The position numbers and the translations under genes are program-made. From NCED01 sp035493955 (GTDB taxonomy: Bacteria; Pseudomonadota; Alphaproteobacteria; Caulobacterales; Caulobacteraceae), in assembly GCA_035493955.1 (NCBI GenBank), contig DATJHI010000016.1, positions 1 to 64,000 on the forward strand: DNA of 64,000 bases. Reading direction: 5' to 3'. This document shows positions 34,682-44,824 of the stretch, piece by piece. The notes below the pieces were generated by a model, which ran no database searches, was not told the DNA's origin, and was given only the letters and a program-made list of their open reading frames with translations. The first letter of the stretch is position 1. Each line of letters opens with the position of its first letter.

Positions 34682-36868
34682 TCAATCCTCATCCCCCTGC
34701 GGGCGCACCGACCAGGGGCGGGTCCCGCGCAGGGTCTGGGCCCAGACCACCGTCCATCCGTCGGGGCCGTGGTAGAGTTCGGCCGCGCCCCCGGCGGCCA
34801 GGGCCCGCTCGCCCAGCACCAGTTTGCCGGCGCAGGCCGGAGACGTCCCCTCCCCCCGCCGCAGCACCACCACCTCCCCGGCTCGGCACAGGGCGTCGAG
34901 GGCGTCGGCCGATGGCGGAATCCGCCGCTGCCAGGTGACCAGCCGCACCGGCGCGGCGGCGAGGGGAAAACAGGCGTCGCGGTTGCAGTCGAACAGGGGC
35001 GCCGCCGCGGCCGCAGGGTCGGCGGGCAAGTCCAGGCCCCGCCGTCGGCCCCATAGCTGGACGGAAAACGCCTGGGTCTTGCGCAGGGGAATGGCCTCGT
35101 GCGCCAGCGCCACCGCGGCGTTGGCGCCCTCCGGCGCGATCCAGATCGCCGGCGTCGGCGGGTGCGGGACCAGGCTGACCGCGGCGAAGAACGGCAGCCC
35201 CAGCCACCGCAGGGGCCCGCGCCACAGGCAGACGAACAACAGGCCGAGGAAACTGGCCGCCAGGGTCCAGTTCGGCCCGCTGGCCACGGTCAGCACCGCG
35301 TGCGGCGCTCCGGCGAAAGCGCGGGCGACGCCCAGGGTGGCGTCCAGACCCCAGTCGGCGACCCCGAGGAACGGCTGGCCCGGGCCGAACAGGGCGGCTG
35401 CCGTCCCGAGGGCCAGGGCGGGCATGATCACCAGCGAGTTCAAGGCCTCGGTGGCGAGGTTGGCCGGCAGGCCCCAGACGGTGACGCGGTTGAAGTGCTG
35501 GATGGCGAAGGGACCAGTGGCCAGGCCGGCGACGAAACTGACCATGAGCCCCGCCAGGAGCCATTCGCCCATGCCTTGGACCAGCTTGATCGGCAGGGGG
35601 ACCGAGATCTCCCGCGACGGCCGCCGCCAGGTTTCGGCCATGGCCAGAAGCGCGGCGGTGGCGGCGAAGGACATCTGGAACCCGGGCTGGGCGACCGCCT
35701 CGGGCTGCAGGGCCAACACCACCAGGGCGGCCACGGCCAGGCTGTGCAGGGTCAGGGCCCGCCGGTCCAACAGAACCGCCAGGCCGGCGACGCCGGCGGT
35801 GATGGCCGAGCGCTGGGCCGGCGGCGGCCAGCCGGAGATCACCAGATAGGCCAGAAGCGCCGCCAGGGCTCCCGCCGCGGCGACCTTCTTGCCGGGAACC
35901 CTCAGCGCCATCCAGGGCCAGGCGGCGACGCCCAGGCGCAGGAAGGCGAACACGAAGCCGCCGACGATGGCCATGTGCACGCCCGAGATCGACAGGATGT
36001 GGGCCAGCCCCGAATCCCGCATGGCCTGGATGTCGGCTTCGGCCAGCCAGGCCTGCTGGCCCGACACCAGGGCCGCGGCCAGTCCTCCGGTGCGCGGTCC
36101 CATCCGCTCCACCAGCCGCCGGGCGAGGCTCCATCGGGCCTGGTTGACGGCGAGGCCGATGCGGAAGGTCAGGGGAGGCGGGGCCAGGCTGATCACCTGG
36201 GGCGCGCCCAGGGCCAGGCCCGAGCCGCCGATGCGGCGGAAGAAGGCGTCGCGGGCGAAGTCATAGGCCCCGGGACTGGCCGGGGGCGGCGGCGGGCTGA
36301 GCAGGGCCAGGACCCGGATCGGCATGCCCGGCCCGATCAGTCCCGACCTGGCGGTGATGCGGATTCGCGCCGGGACCTGGTCGGGGCGCAGGCCCTCCAC
36401 ATAGGTCGGCGCGATCAGCATGCGCGGGTGCTCGGCGCTGGTGGAGACCACGTCGACCACCCAACCCTCCACCCTCGCCGGCTTCATGTCGGCCGGGACG
36501 ACCGGGGCGGCGACCAGATGGGTGCGCGCGGCGGCGCAGCCGAAACCGGCGGCGGCGAAGGCGGCCAGGACCAGGGCGATCGCCCCCGCGCGGCTGCGGC
36601 CCCAGATCGCGACGGCGACGGCGAGGACCACGACGGCCGCCGGCCCCCCCAGGGCCACGCCCAAGGGGGGTTCGGTCTTCAGGGCGAAATAGGCGGCCGC
36701 GCCGAGGCCGGCGGCCACAGGGCACCAAAGGGTCCAGCGCTCGGCGTTGGCGCGAACCTCCTCGGCCGCGCGTGCGCGCAGCCGTCGCGTCCACCCCAGG
36801 CCCGTGCTAGGACCCGTCGCCCCAACCGGAGCCGCCTGCCCTATGTCCGAAACGTCCGCCGTCGTCAC
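34682..36868 (-). CDS. comEC: ComEC-family DNA uptake channel protein (start uncertain)
   Basis: Polytopic membrane protein of the ComEC/Rec2 family that carries single-stranded DNA across the inner membrane. The N-terminal DUF4131 part (MKPARVEGWVVDVVSTSAEHP) precedes the Competence domain with the channel signature SGLAHILSISGVHMAIVGGFVF and several helices (about residues 310-590). The C-terminal region is short and has no His-x-His-x-Asp-His motif, so the metallo-beta-lactamase-like domain is degenerate. The only plausible start upstream of the conserved AERWTLW is GTG at 36868, which lies 26 bases inside the divergent gltX gene; a later GTG at 36718 would drop part of the first helix. 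Confidence 0.82.
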   Translation of the reverse strand: MTTADVSDIGQAAPVGATGPSTGLGWTRRLRARAAEEVRANAERWTLWCPVAAGLGAAAYFALKTEPPLGVALGGPAAVVVLAVAVAIWGRSRAGAIALVLAAFAAAGFGCAAARTHLVAAPVVPADMKPARVEGWVVDVVSTSAEHPRMLIAPTYVEGLRPDQVPARIRITARSGLIGPGMPIRVLALLSPPPPPASPGAYDFARDAFFRRIGGSGLALGAPQVISLAPPPLTFRIGLAVNQARWSLARRLVERMGPRTGGLAAALVSGQQAWLAEADIQAMRDSGLAHILSISGVHMAIVGGFVFAFLRLGVAAWPWMALRVPGKKVAAAGALAALLAYLVISGWPPPAQRSAITAGVAGLAVLLDRRALTLHSLAVAALVVLALQPEAVAQPGFQMSFAATAALLAMAETWRRPSREISVPLPIKLVQGMGEWLLAGLMVSFVAGLATGPFAIQHFNRVTVWGLPANLATEALNSLVIMPALALGTAAALFGPGQPFLGVADWGLDATLGVARAFAGAPHAVLTVASGPNWTLAASFLGLLFVCLWRGPLRWLGLPFFAAVSLVPHPPTPAIWIAPEGANAAVALAHEAIPLRKTQAFSVQLWGRRRGLDLPADPAAAAAPLFDCNRDACFPLAAAPVRLVTWQRRIPPSADALDALCRAGEVVVLRRGEGTSPACAGKLVLGERALAAGGAAELYHGPDGWTVVWAQTLRGTRPWSVRPQGDED

Positions 36869-38252
36869 CCGCTTCGCCCCTTCTCCGACGGGTTTCCTGC
36901 ACATAGGAGGGGCGCGGACGGCCTTGTTCAACCAGCTTTTCGCCCGCCACACCGGCGGACGTTTCCTGCTGCGTATCGAGGACACCGACCGGGCCCGCTC
37001 CACCGACGAGGCGGTGGCGGCGATCTTCGACGGCTTGAAGTGGCTGGGGATCGAGCCGGACGGCGAGCCGGTGTTCCAATACGCCAACGCCGATCGTCAT
37101 CGGGCCGTGGTCCAGGCCCTGTTGGAATCAGGCGGCGCCTACCGCTGCTACATGACCGCCGAGGACCTGGACGCCGAGCGCGAAGCCGCCCGGGCCGAGG
37201 GCCGCGCGGTCCGCTCGCCCTGGCGCGACCGCGACCCGCCCGCCGACGCCGATGCGCCCCACGTGGTCCGCTTCAAGGGGCCCAAGGACGGCGAGACGGT
37301 GATCGACGACCTGGTGCAGGGGCCGGTGCGCTTCGCCAACAAGGAGCTGGACGACCTGGTGCTGCTGCGCACCGACGGCGCGCCCACCTACAACCTGGCC
37401 GTGGTGGTGGACGACCACGACATGGGGGTCACCCACGTGATCCGCGGCGACGACCACCTGAACAACGCCGCCCGCCAGGCGCTGATCTACGAAGCCCTGG
37501 GCTGGACCCGGCCGGCCTTCGCCCATGTCTCGCTGATCCACGGGCCGGACGGAGCCAAGCTGTCCAAGCGCCACGGGGCCCAGGCCGTCGGCGACTTCGC
37601 CGAGATGGGCTACCTGCCCGAGGCCCTGCGCAACTATCTGACCCGGCTCGGCTGGGGCCACGGGGACGACGAGATCTTCGACGACGCCCAGGCCCAGGCC
37701 TGGTTCGACATCAAGGACGTGGGCCGAGCCCCCGCCCGTCTCGACTGGGACAAGCTCAACCACGTCAACGCCCACTGGCTGCGCCAGGCCGACGACGCAC
37801 GCCTGACCGCCCTGACGACGGCGGTGCTGGCCGCCCGGGGCGAGAGCCTGGGCGAAACCGACCGGGCCCGCATCCTCGCCGCCATGCCGGTGCTGAAGAC
37901 GCGGGCCAAGACGGTGCTGGAGCTGGCGGACCAGGCCGAATTCATCACCCGGCGCCGTCCCCTCGCCCTTGACGCCAAGGCGCAAGGCCTGCTGACGGAA
38001 GAGACGCGGGCGCGGCTGCAGAGGTTGGCGGAGGCGCTGGCCAGGACCGACAGCTGGACCGATCCGGACCTCGAGCTGCTGATCAAGGCGTTCGCGGATG
38101 CGGAAGGCGTGGGACTGGGCAAGATCGGCCCCGCGCTGCGCGCAGTCCTCACCGGAGGACGTCCGTCGCCGGACCTGTCCAAGACCCTGGCCGCCCTCGG
38201 ACGCGAAGAGAGTTTAGGCCGTGTCAACGACGCGCTTTCGCAGCGCACATAA
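36843..38252 (+). CDS. gltX: glutamyl-tRNA synthetase
   Basis: Class I aminoacyl-tRNA synthetase charging tRNA-Glu (and possibly tRNA-Gln, which alphaproteobacteria usually amidate). The HIGH-type motif is in RFAPSPTGFLHIGGARTALF, and the KMSKS-type motif is KLSKRHGA. LRIEDTDRARSTDEA and GVTHVIRGDDHLNNAARQ are further family blocks. The ATG at 36843 gives 469 residues. It is divergent from comEC and followed after 90 bases by gltA. Confidence 0.96.
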   Translation: MSETSAVVTRFAPSPTGFLHIGGARTALFNQLFARHTGGRFLLRIEDTDRARSTDEAVAAIFDGLKWLGIEPDGEPVFQYANADRHRAVVQALLESGGAYRCYMTAEDLDAEREAARAEGRAVRSPWRDRDPPADADAPHVVRFKGPKDGETVIDDLVQGPVRFANKELDDLVLLRTDGAPTYNLAVVVDDHDMGVTHVIRGDDHLNNAARQALIYEALGWTRPAFAHVSLIHGPDGAKLSKRHGAQAVGDFAEMGYLPEALRNYLTRLGWGHGDDEIFDDAQAQAWFDIKDVGRAPARLDWDKLNHVNAHWLRQADDARLTALTTAVLAARGESLGETDRARILAAMPVLKTRAKTVLELADQAEFITRRRPLALDAKAQGLLTEETRARLQRLAEALARTDSWTDPDLELLIKAFADAEGVGLGKIGPALRAVLTGGRPSPDLSKTLAALGREESLGRVNDALSQRT

Positions 38253-38342
38253 AGCGTTATAAGGCGGCCCGAACGCTCGAGCTTCGGGCGCCCCAAAATA
38301 TCTCAGGCCGTCGTTCCGCGCCGGCCCCAGCGGAGGTCAGGC

Positions 38343-39616
<1,274 letters not shown>

Positions 39617-39644
<28 letters not shown>

Positions 39645-40840
39645 GGAACGGCGGAGGGGGCGCCGCCGGCGCCTCCTCCGGTCTTTCGGACAATCGCCAA
39701 CACCGCTTCGGCCGCCAGTCCGGCCGGATCGCCCTGGCCGCGGCCCATCTTGTCCAGGGCCGCGTTCTGGGCGGCGACCTGGGCGGCGCGCAGGGCCGGA
39801 TCGTCCAGCCGGGCAGCAAGGTCGGCGGCGAGGATCGCCCCCGTGCACTGGCCCTGGATCCGCTCCGGGACGATCATCTCGCCGGCGGCGATGTTGAGCA
39901 ACACCACATAAGGGGTGCGGATCAGCCGCCTGAGCACCGCATGCGTCGCCGCGCCCAGCCGGTAGCCGACCACCATGGGACAACCGGCCATCGCCAGTTC
40001 GGTGGTCGCCGTGCCCGAACAGGCCAAGGCCAGGGTCCCGGCGCGGAGGGCGTCGGCCTTGAGCCCCTCGTCCTCGATCAGCACGGGCCGATGGCGCCAA
40101 CCGGCGGTCTGGGCCCGGACCAGCCCGGCCACCGTACCCGCCACCGGGATCACCACCTTCAGGCCGGGCCGCGCCGCCGCGAGCCGGTCAACCGCCTCGC
40201 CGAAGGGTGGACCTACCCGGGCGATCTCCCCCGGGCGGCTGCCCGGCAGCACCAGCAGGATCGGCTCGTCCGCGCTCGCCCCGATGTGGGCGCGCAGCCG
40301 GGCCGGATCGGCGCCGGAGAAGTCCCGCTGTAGCGCCGCGGAGCCGACGAACACCGTCTTCAGCCCTTCGGCCTCGAAATAGGGCGCGTCGAAGGGATGC
40401 TGGGCCAGCAGGAGGTCGACCGTGGCCGCCAGGGTCCTGGCCCGGCCGGGGCGCGAAGCCCACACCTGGGGTCCGACATATTTGACGAGGGGCAGTCCGG
40501 GCAGCCGCCGGCGCAGGCGCTGGGCCACGCGAAGGGTGAACCCCCAGGAATCGATCAGCACCGCCACGTCCGGCCGGGTCGTCTCGGCCAGGGCCGCGGT
40601 CTGGTCGGCGCGGCGCACCACCTTGGCGTAGGCCATCAGCCCTTCGAACAGGCCGAGGATGGACAGCTCGGCGATGTCGAACGGGCTTTGCACGCCTTCG
40701 GCCGCCATTTGCGTCCCGCCGACGCCGACGAAGCTCACCTGATCTCCCAGCCGCTGCTTGAGCGCGCGGGCGAGGCCCGCGCCCAGCGCGTCGCCGGAGG
40801 CCTCGGCGGCGACCAGCATGACGCGCAAGGCGGCGCTCAA
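39617..40840 (-). CDS. lpxB: lipid-A-disaccharide synthase
   Basis: GT19 glycosyltransferase that joins lipid X and UDP-diacylglucosamine to form the lipid A disaccharide. Family blocks are VAAEASGDALGAGLARAL, GVGGTQMAAEG, LIDSWGFTLRVAQ, VKYVGPQVWASRPGR and LLVLPGSRPGEIAR. The start is probably TTG at 40840, overlapping the lpxI stop (TTGA); ATG at 40819 is the alternative and removes seven residues. About 407 residues, slightly longer than E. coli LpxB. It is the last gene of the pyrH-lpxB superoperon. Confidence 0.94.
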
Positions 40841-41724
40841 TCCCCCGCCTCCTGGGCCCCTGCCTCCTGGACCCCTGCCTCTGGGGCGACGCCGATGACG
40901 AACAGGCCCAGGCGGTCCGCCGCCTCGACCATCCGCGCCCGGTCGACCACCAGCACGCCGCCCGCCTCTCCGGCGATTCCGGCCAGTCCGGCCGCGGCGG
41001 CGCGCTCCACCGTTTCGGGGCCGATCACCGGCAGGTCGATCCGTCGTTCCTGGATCGGCTTGGGCGCCTTGGCGACGACGCCTTTCCAATGGCCGGGCGA
41101 TCCCCGGAGGGCGGCGGGCAGTTCGGCGCAGCGGCGCAGCATGGCCTCGGTGCCCTCCTGGGCCTCCACGGCCAGCACCAGGCCGTCGACCACGACCGCG
41201 GCCTGTCCGATGTCGAGGGCGCCGACGGCGCGGGCGACGCCGAGCGCGCGGGCTATGTCTGCGGCGTCGTCGGGCCCCGGCGCCACGGCGCCCAGACTCC
41301 CCTCGCCCAGGGTCAGGCCCGCGTCCACCGCCTGGGCGCCCTCGACGGCGAAGCCCTCCTTCTCGAACTCGCCGAGCAGATAGCGCATCAGGGCGTCGTC
41401 GCCCCGGCGGGCGGCCGCCAGGGCGCCGGGCAGCGCCTTCAGCCCCCGCAGGTCCGGCTTCAGGGCGGCGAAGTCGGGGCGCGCCACCACCCCGGCGAAA
41501 CAGACCGCCTCGCACCCCGAACGGCGGAGCAGTTCGAACACCTTGCCGAACTCGGCCACTCCGGCCTCCGCGCCTTCGAAATCCTCCAGGCCGGGACCGG
41601 CGAAACCCTTGAGGCGGAGGACGAACAGGGGCCGGCCGGCGGCGCGGCAGCGCTGGGCCAGGGCGATGGGCAAAGGACCGCCGCCCGCGATCAGGCCGAG
41701 CTTGCCTGGGGCCGCCGGGCTCAC
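40837..41724 (-). CDS. lpxI: UDP-2,3-diacylglucosamine pyrophosphatase LpxI
   Basis: Makes lipid X (2,3-diacylglucosamine 1-phosphate) for lipid A. LpxI is the alphaproteobacterial substitute for LpxH and was first described in Caulobacter. Visible blocks are KLGLIAGGGPLPIALAQRC, EFGKVFELLRRSGC, GALDIGQAAVVVDGLVLAVEA, GTEAMLRRCAEL and VVAKAPKPIQERRIDLPVIG. I chose GTG at 41724 because it overlaps the lpxA stop (GTGA); another GTG at 41739 adds five residues. About 295 residues. The last 20 residues contain a short Gln-Glu-Ala-Gly repeat (AGVQEAGAQEAGD). Confidence 0.94.
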   Translation of the reverse strand: MSPAAPGKLGLIAGGGPLPIALAQRCRAAGRPLFVLRLKGFAGPGLEDFEGAEAGVAEFGKVFELLRRSGCEAVCFAGVVARPDFAALKPDLRGLKALPGALAAARRGDDALMRYLLGEFEKEGFAVEGAQAVDAGLTLGEGSLGAVAPGPDDAADIARALGVARAVGALDIGQAAVVVDGLVLAVEAQEGTEAMLRRCAELPAALRGSPGHWKGVVAKAPKPIQERRIDLPVIGPETVERAAAAGLAGIAGEAGGVLVVDRARMVEAADRLGLFVIGVAPEAGVQEAGAQEAGD

Positions 41725-42509
41725 TGGCCCGGCTGGCACAGCGGCCGGGTGGCGTCGGCGCGGATGAAGTCGACGATCTCGCCGACCTCGGCCGAGCCGG
41801 CGAACACCCGGGCCACGTCGTCCAGCCGCTCCTGGAAGGTGCCCTCGGGCGCGAACAGCAGGCGATAGGCCGAGCGCAGGTCGTCGATGGCCTCGCGGGG
41901 GAAGCCGCGGCGCTTGAGCCCGACCAGGTTCAGGCCCTCCAACAGAGCCTGGTTTCCCCAGACCGTTCCGAAGGGGATGACGTCGCGGGTCACCGCCGCC
42001 AGGCCGCCGATGAAGGCGTAGCGCCCGACGCGGCTATGCTGGTGGACGGCGCTGAGCCCGCCCATCACCACATAGTCGCCGAGCCGGACATGGCCGCCCA
42101 GGGTGGCGTTGTTGGCGAACACCACATGGTCGCCGACCATGCAGTCGTGGGCCACGTGGCTGGCCACCATGAACAGTCCGTCCGAGCCGACCTGGGTGAG
42201 GCCGCCGCCCAGCACCGTGCCCGTATGCATGGTGACGTGCTCGCGGATCTGGTTGCGGGCGCCGATCAAGAGCCGCGTGGCCTCGCCCCGGTGGGCCAGG
42301 TGCTGGGGCGCGCCGCCGAGGACCGCGAAGGGGTGGACCACGCAGTCGTCGCCGACCTCGGTGACGCCCTCGATCACGACATGGGAAACCAGGCGAACCC
42401 GCGCGCCCAGGGTCACGCGGGGGCCGAGGACACAATAGGGCCCGATCTCGACGCCCTCGCCCAGGGCCGCGCCCGGCGCGACCTGGGCGGTGGGATGAAT
42501 GAGCGCCAT
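41721..42509 (-). CDS. lpxA: UDP-N-acetylglucosamine acyltransferase
   Basis: First committed acyltransferase of lipid A synthesis. The 262-residue protein begins IHPTAQVAPGAALGEGVEIGP and shows the hexapeptide repeats of a left-handed beta helix to about residue 190. The catalytic histidine region reads LFMVASHVAHDCMVGDHV, and the C-terminal helical part includes GLNLVGLKRRGFPREAI. The ATG at 42509 shares one base with the fabZ stop. The order lpxD-fabZ-lpxA-lpxI-lpxB is conserved. Confidence 0.96.
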   Translation of the reverse strand: MALIHPTAQVAPGAALGEGVEIGPYCVLGPRVTLGARVRLVSHVVIEGVTEVGDDCVVHPFAVLGGAPQHLAHRGEATRLLIGARNQIREHVTMHTGTVLGGGLTQVGSDGLFMVASHVAHDCMVGDHVVFANNATLGGHVRLGDYVVMGGLSAVHQHSRVGRYAFIGGLAAVTRDVIPFGTVWGNQALLEGLNLVGLKRRGFPREAIDDLRSAYRLLFAPEGTFQERLDDVARVFAGSAEVGEIVDFIRADATRPLCQPGQ

Positions 42510-42985
42510 CAGGGGGTCTCGACCACCATGGCGGAGAACTCGACCTGGGCGGCTAGGCGTTCGCCGACGAAGGCCTTGCCGCTGAACTTGAACACGTCGG
42601 AGCGGGCGCGCACCACCACGACCGGCATGCGCAACACGTCGCCGGGGCGCACCGGGGTGCGGAAACGCACATCGTCCATCGACATGAAGAAGATGGTCTT
42701 GCCCTCGATGTCGGCGTCGAGGGTCTTGGACATCAACAGGGCGCCGCTCTGGGCGATGGCCTCGACGATCAGCACGCCGGGCATGACCGGATTCTCCGGG
42801 AAGTGGCCCTGGAAGAACGGCTCGTTCATGCTCACGCACTTGATCCCGACGATCGACTGGTGCGGGCGATAGTCCTCGGCTCGGTCGACCAGGAGGAAGG
42901 GATAGCGGTGCGGAAGCCGCCGCATGACCTCCGCGAAGTCGATGGCCCCGCCGGTCTCGACCTCCGTCCCTGGTGTCTCAGTCAT
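42509..42985 (-). CDS. fabZ: 3-hydroxyacyl-ACP dehydratase FabZ
   Basis: Dehydrates 3-hydroxyacyl-ACP in fatty acid elongation and competes with LpxA/LpxD for hydroxyacyl-ACP. The catalytic histidine is in FQGHFPENPVMPGVLIVEAIAQ, with the glutamate of the second half-site in VEAIAQ. MRRLPHRYPFLLVDR is the conserved opening. I took ATG at 42985, which overlaps the end of lpxD by eight bases; ATG-like 43003 is inside lpxD. Length 158 residues is normal. Confidence 0.96.
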   Translation of the reverse strand: MTETPGTEVETGGAIDFAEVMRRLPHRYPFLLVDRAEDYRPHQSIVGIKCVSMNEPFFQGHFPENPVMPGVLIVEAIAQSGALLMSKTLDADIEGKTIFFMSMDDVRFRTPVRPGDVLRMPVVVVRARSDVFKFSGKAFVGERLAAQVEFSAMVVETP

Positions 42986-44003
42986 CGGTCTCGGGCTCCC
43001 CACGGGCTTGCGCGCTTTTGGCGACCCAGGCCGTCTCTCGCATGAACCGTCTCAGTGGACGGGCCGGCGAGCCGCACCAGACCTCTCCTGCAGGCACGCT
43101 TTTCATAACACCGGCCGCCGCCGCGATCTTGGCCCCGGCGCCGATTTCCAGATGATCGGCGATGCCGGCCCGGCCGCCGAACATCACGCCGTCGCCCACC
43201 ACCACGCTACCGGAAATCCCGGTCTGGGCGGCGAAGACGCAGTTTCGTCCGATTCGAACATTGTGCGCGATCTGTACAAGGTTATCGATCTTGGTGTTCT
43301 CGCCGATCACCGTATCGTCCCACGCTCCCCGGTCGATACAGCTGTTGGCGCCGATGGTCACGCGGTCCTGGACGATCACCCGGCCGAGCTGAGGCACGTC
43401 GATCATCTCGGCCCCGACGGCCGCGACGCCGAAGCCCGGCTCGCCGATCACCGCCCCGGCGAAGATGCGCACCTCGTCCCCGATCAGGGCGAAGCCGATC
43501 ACGGCCCCGGCGCCGATGCGGCACCCCCGGCCGATGGCGACGCCCGGACCGATCACCGTATTGGCCCCGATCTGCGTCCCGGCCCCGATCCGCGCGCCGG
43601 CGCCGACCGTGACGCCGGCGGCCAGGATCGCGCCTGGCTCGATCTCCGCCTCCGGGTGGATCGCGACGGCGTCCAGGCTGGCGCGCGGCCGGTGCAGCCG
43701 AGCGGCCGCCAGGGCGTAGGCCGCCTGGGGCTGGGCGGCGATCAGGACGGCGCATCTGGGCGGGGCGCGGTCCGCATGGTCCGAGGTGATGAAGCAGGCG
43801 CCGGCGTCGGTATTCTCGAGGTCGCGCAGATAACGCCGGTCGCCCAGGAAGGCGATGGAGCCGGCTCCGGCCCGCGCCAGGGGGGCGACGCCCTCGATCT
43901 TGCGCTTCGCATGGGCGGGAACAGCCAGGACCGCGCCGGTCAGCTCGGCCAGTTCAGCCAGGGCGACCGGTCCCAAAGCGTCGTAAAACCGGGAATCCGG
44001 CAT
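42978..44003 (-). CDS. lpxD: UDP-3-O-acylglucosamine N-acyltransferase
   Basis: Third lipid A enzyme; adds the second hydroxyacyl chain. The N-terminal uridine-binding domain (ELAELTGAVL, YALAAARLHRP) is followed by hexapeptide repeats (about 110-290: IGAGTQIGANTVIGPGVAIG). The catalytic histidine is in NLVQIAHNVRIGRNC. The ATG at 44003 (MPDSRFYDALGP) follows GGGGAAG; a longer frame to 44060 lacks family sequence. Length 341 residues is normal. Confidence 0.95.
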   Translation of the reverse strand: MPDSRFYDALGPVALAELAELTGAVLAVPAHAKRKIEGVAPLARAGAGSIAFLGDRRYLRDLENTDAGACFITSDHADRAPPRCAVLIAAQPQAAYALAAARLHRPRASLDAVAIHPEAEIEPGAILAAGVTVGAGARIGAGTQIGANTVIGPGVAIGRGCRIGAGAVIGFALIGDEVRIFAGAVIGEPGFGVAAVGAEMIDVPQLGRVIVQDRVTIGANSCIDRGAWDDTVIGENTKIDNLVQIAHNVRIGRNCVFAAQTGISGSVVVGDGVMFGGRAGIADHLEIGAGAKIAAAAGVMKSVPAGEVWCGSPARPLRRFMRETAWVAKSAQARGEPETDD

Positions 44004-44081
44004 CACTTCCCCCGCCACGGCCCCTCGACGGTTCAGACGGCGCCGCCCGACCCGTCGCAAGGCCCTTCTTCAAATGCAGAG

Positions 44082-44113
44082 CGGGGTGGTCGCCCGGACC
44101 GGCGTCCACCCCG
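44082..44113. terminator. hairpin between skp and lpxD
   Basis: CGGGGTGG (44082-44089) and CCACCCCG (44106-44113) form a perfect 8-bp stem, 14 bases past the skp stop on the minus strand. There is no T-tract. It may tune expression of the downstream lpxD-fabZ-lpxA-lpxI-lpxB part relative to bamA-skp. Confidence 0.4.
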
Positions 44114-44126
44114 TCCTTTGGCTCAA

Positions 44127-44816
44127 TCAGCGGCGCGGCGCGGGGGCCGGAGTCGCGGGCCTGGCCGGAGCCGCCGGAGCGGCGGGTCGCGCCGCCGGGG
44201 CCGCAGCGGGTCGCGCGGCGGCCGGCTGGTCGAGGTGTTCGCGGTCGAAGCTGATGGTGGTCATCTTCTGGTTCAGCTGGGTGGTGACATCAGCCGAAAT
44301 GTCCATCGCCGGGTTGGCGGAGATCAGGCCCTCGGAGGTGAACACCGCCGCACACTTACGGGCGTTGTAGACGTTCACGAGCAGCGGCTGGACCTCTTGG
44401 GCGATACGGCCGAGGTTCTTCTGCTGGGTGGCCTGAAGCTCCTGCTGCCGCAGGTCGGCCTTGGCCTGATAGACCTGGATTCGCTGGTTCATGGCGTTGG
44501 CGCGCTGTTGGAACACGTCCGCCGCCAGGCTGGCCTGCTGGCCTTGGAGGGCGGTGGCGTCGCTCTGGATCGTGGCGCCTTCGGGCTGGAGCTCGGCCTG
44601 GACCTGGGCCTCCAGCTGTTGCATGCGGGCCTGGTAGGCCTTGCCGACGGTGGAATTGCCGATCGTGGCTTCGATCGAGAAGATGCAGATGCCCGGAATG
44701 GGAGCGCCGGTCGGCGGGGTAAGCGTCGGCGCGGCGGCGGCGGGAGCTTGGGCGTGGGCGGCGCCGGCGATCAGGAGCAGCGCGGCCGTCGTGGTCAGCA
44801 GTTTGGGGGCGTTCAT
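44127..44816 (-). CDS. skp: OmpH/Skp-family periplasmic chaperone with Pro/Ala-rich tail
   Basis: Periplasmic chaperone that carries unfolded outer-membrane proteins to BamA. After a signal peptide (LLTTTAALLLIAGAAHA) and a proline-rich stretch comes the strand IPGICIFSIEATIGNSTVG, then a long coiled coil (about residues 60-150: QLEAQVQAELQPEGATIQSD, VFQQRANAMNQRIQVYQAK). The last 35 or so residues are a Pro/Ala/Arg low-complexity tail absent from E. coli Skp. The ATG at 44816 follows AAGAAGAG, and bamA ends eight bases upstream. Length 229 residues exceeds the usual 160-190 because of the tail. Confidence 0.87.
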   Translation of the reverse strand: MNAPKLLTTTAALLLIAGAAHAQAPAAAAPTLTPPTGAPIPGICIFSIEATIGNSTVGKAYQARMQQLEAQVQAELQPEGATIQSDATALQGQQASLAADVFQQRANAMNQRIQVYQAKADLRQQELQATQQKNLGRIAQEVQPLLVNVYNARKCAAVFTSEGLISANPAMDISADVTTQLNQKMTTISFDREHLDQPAAARPAAAPAARPAAPAAPARPATPAPAPRR

Positions 44817-44824
44817 GGCTCTTC

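Noticed and set aside
35099..37972. A very long open frame opposite comEC and through gltX in another frame
   Set aside because: It results from strong G/C bias at third codon positions; its product is a low-complexity Arg/Gly/Pro string and both real genes are clear.
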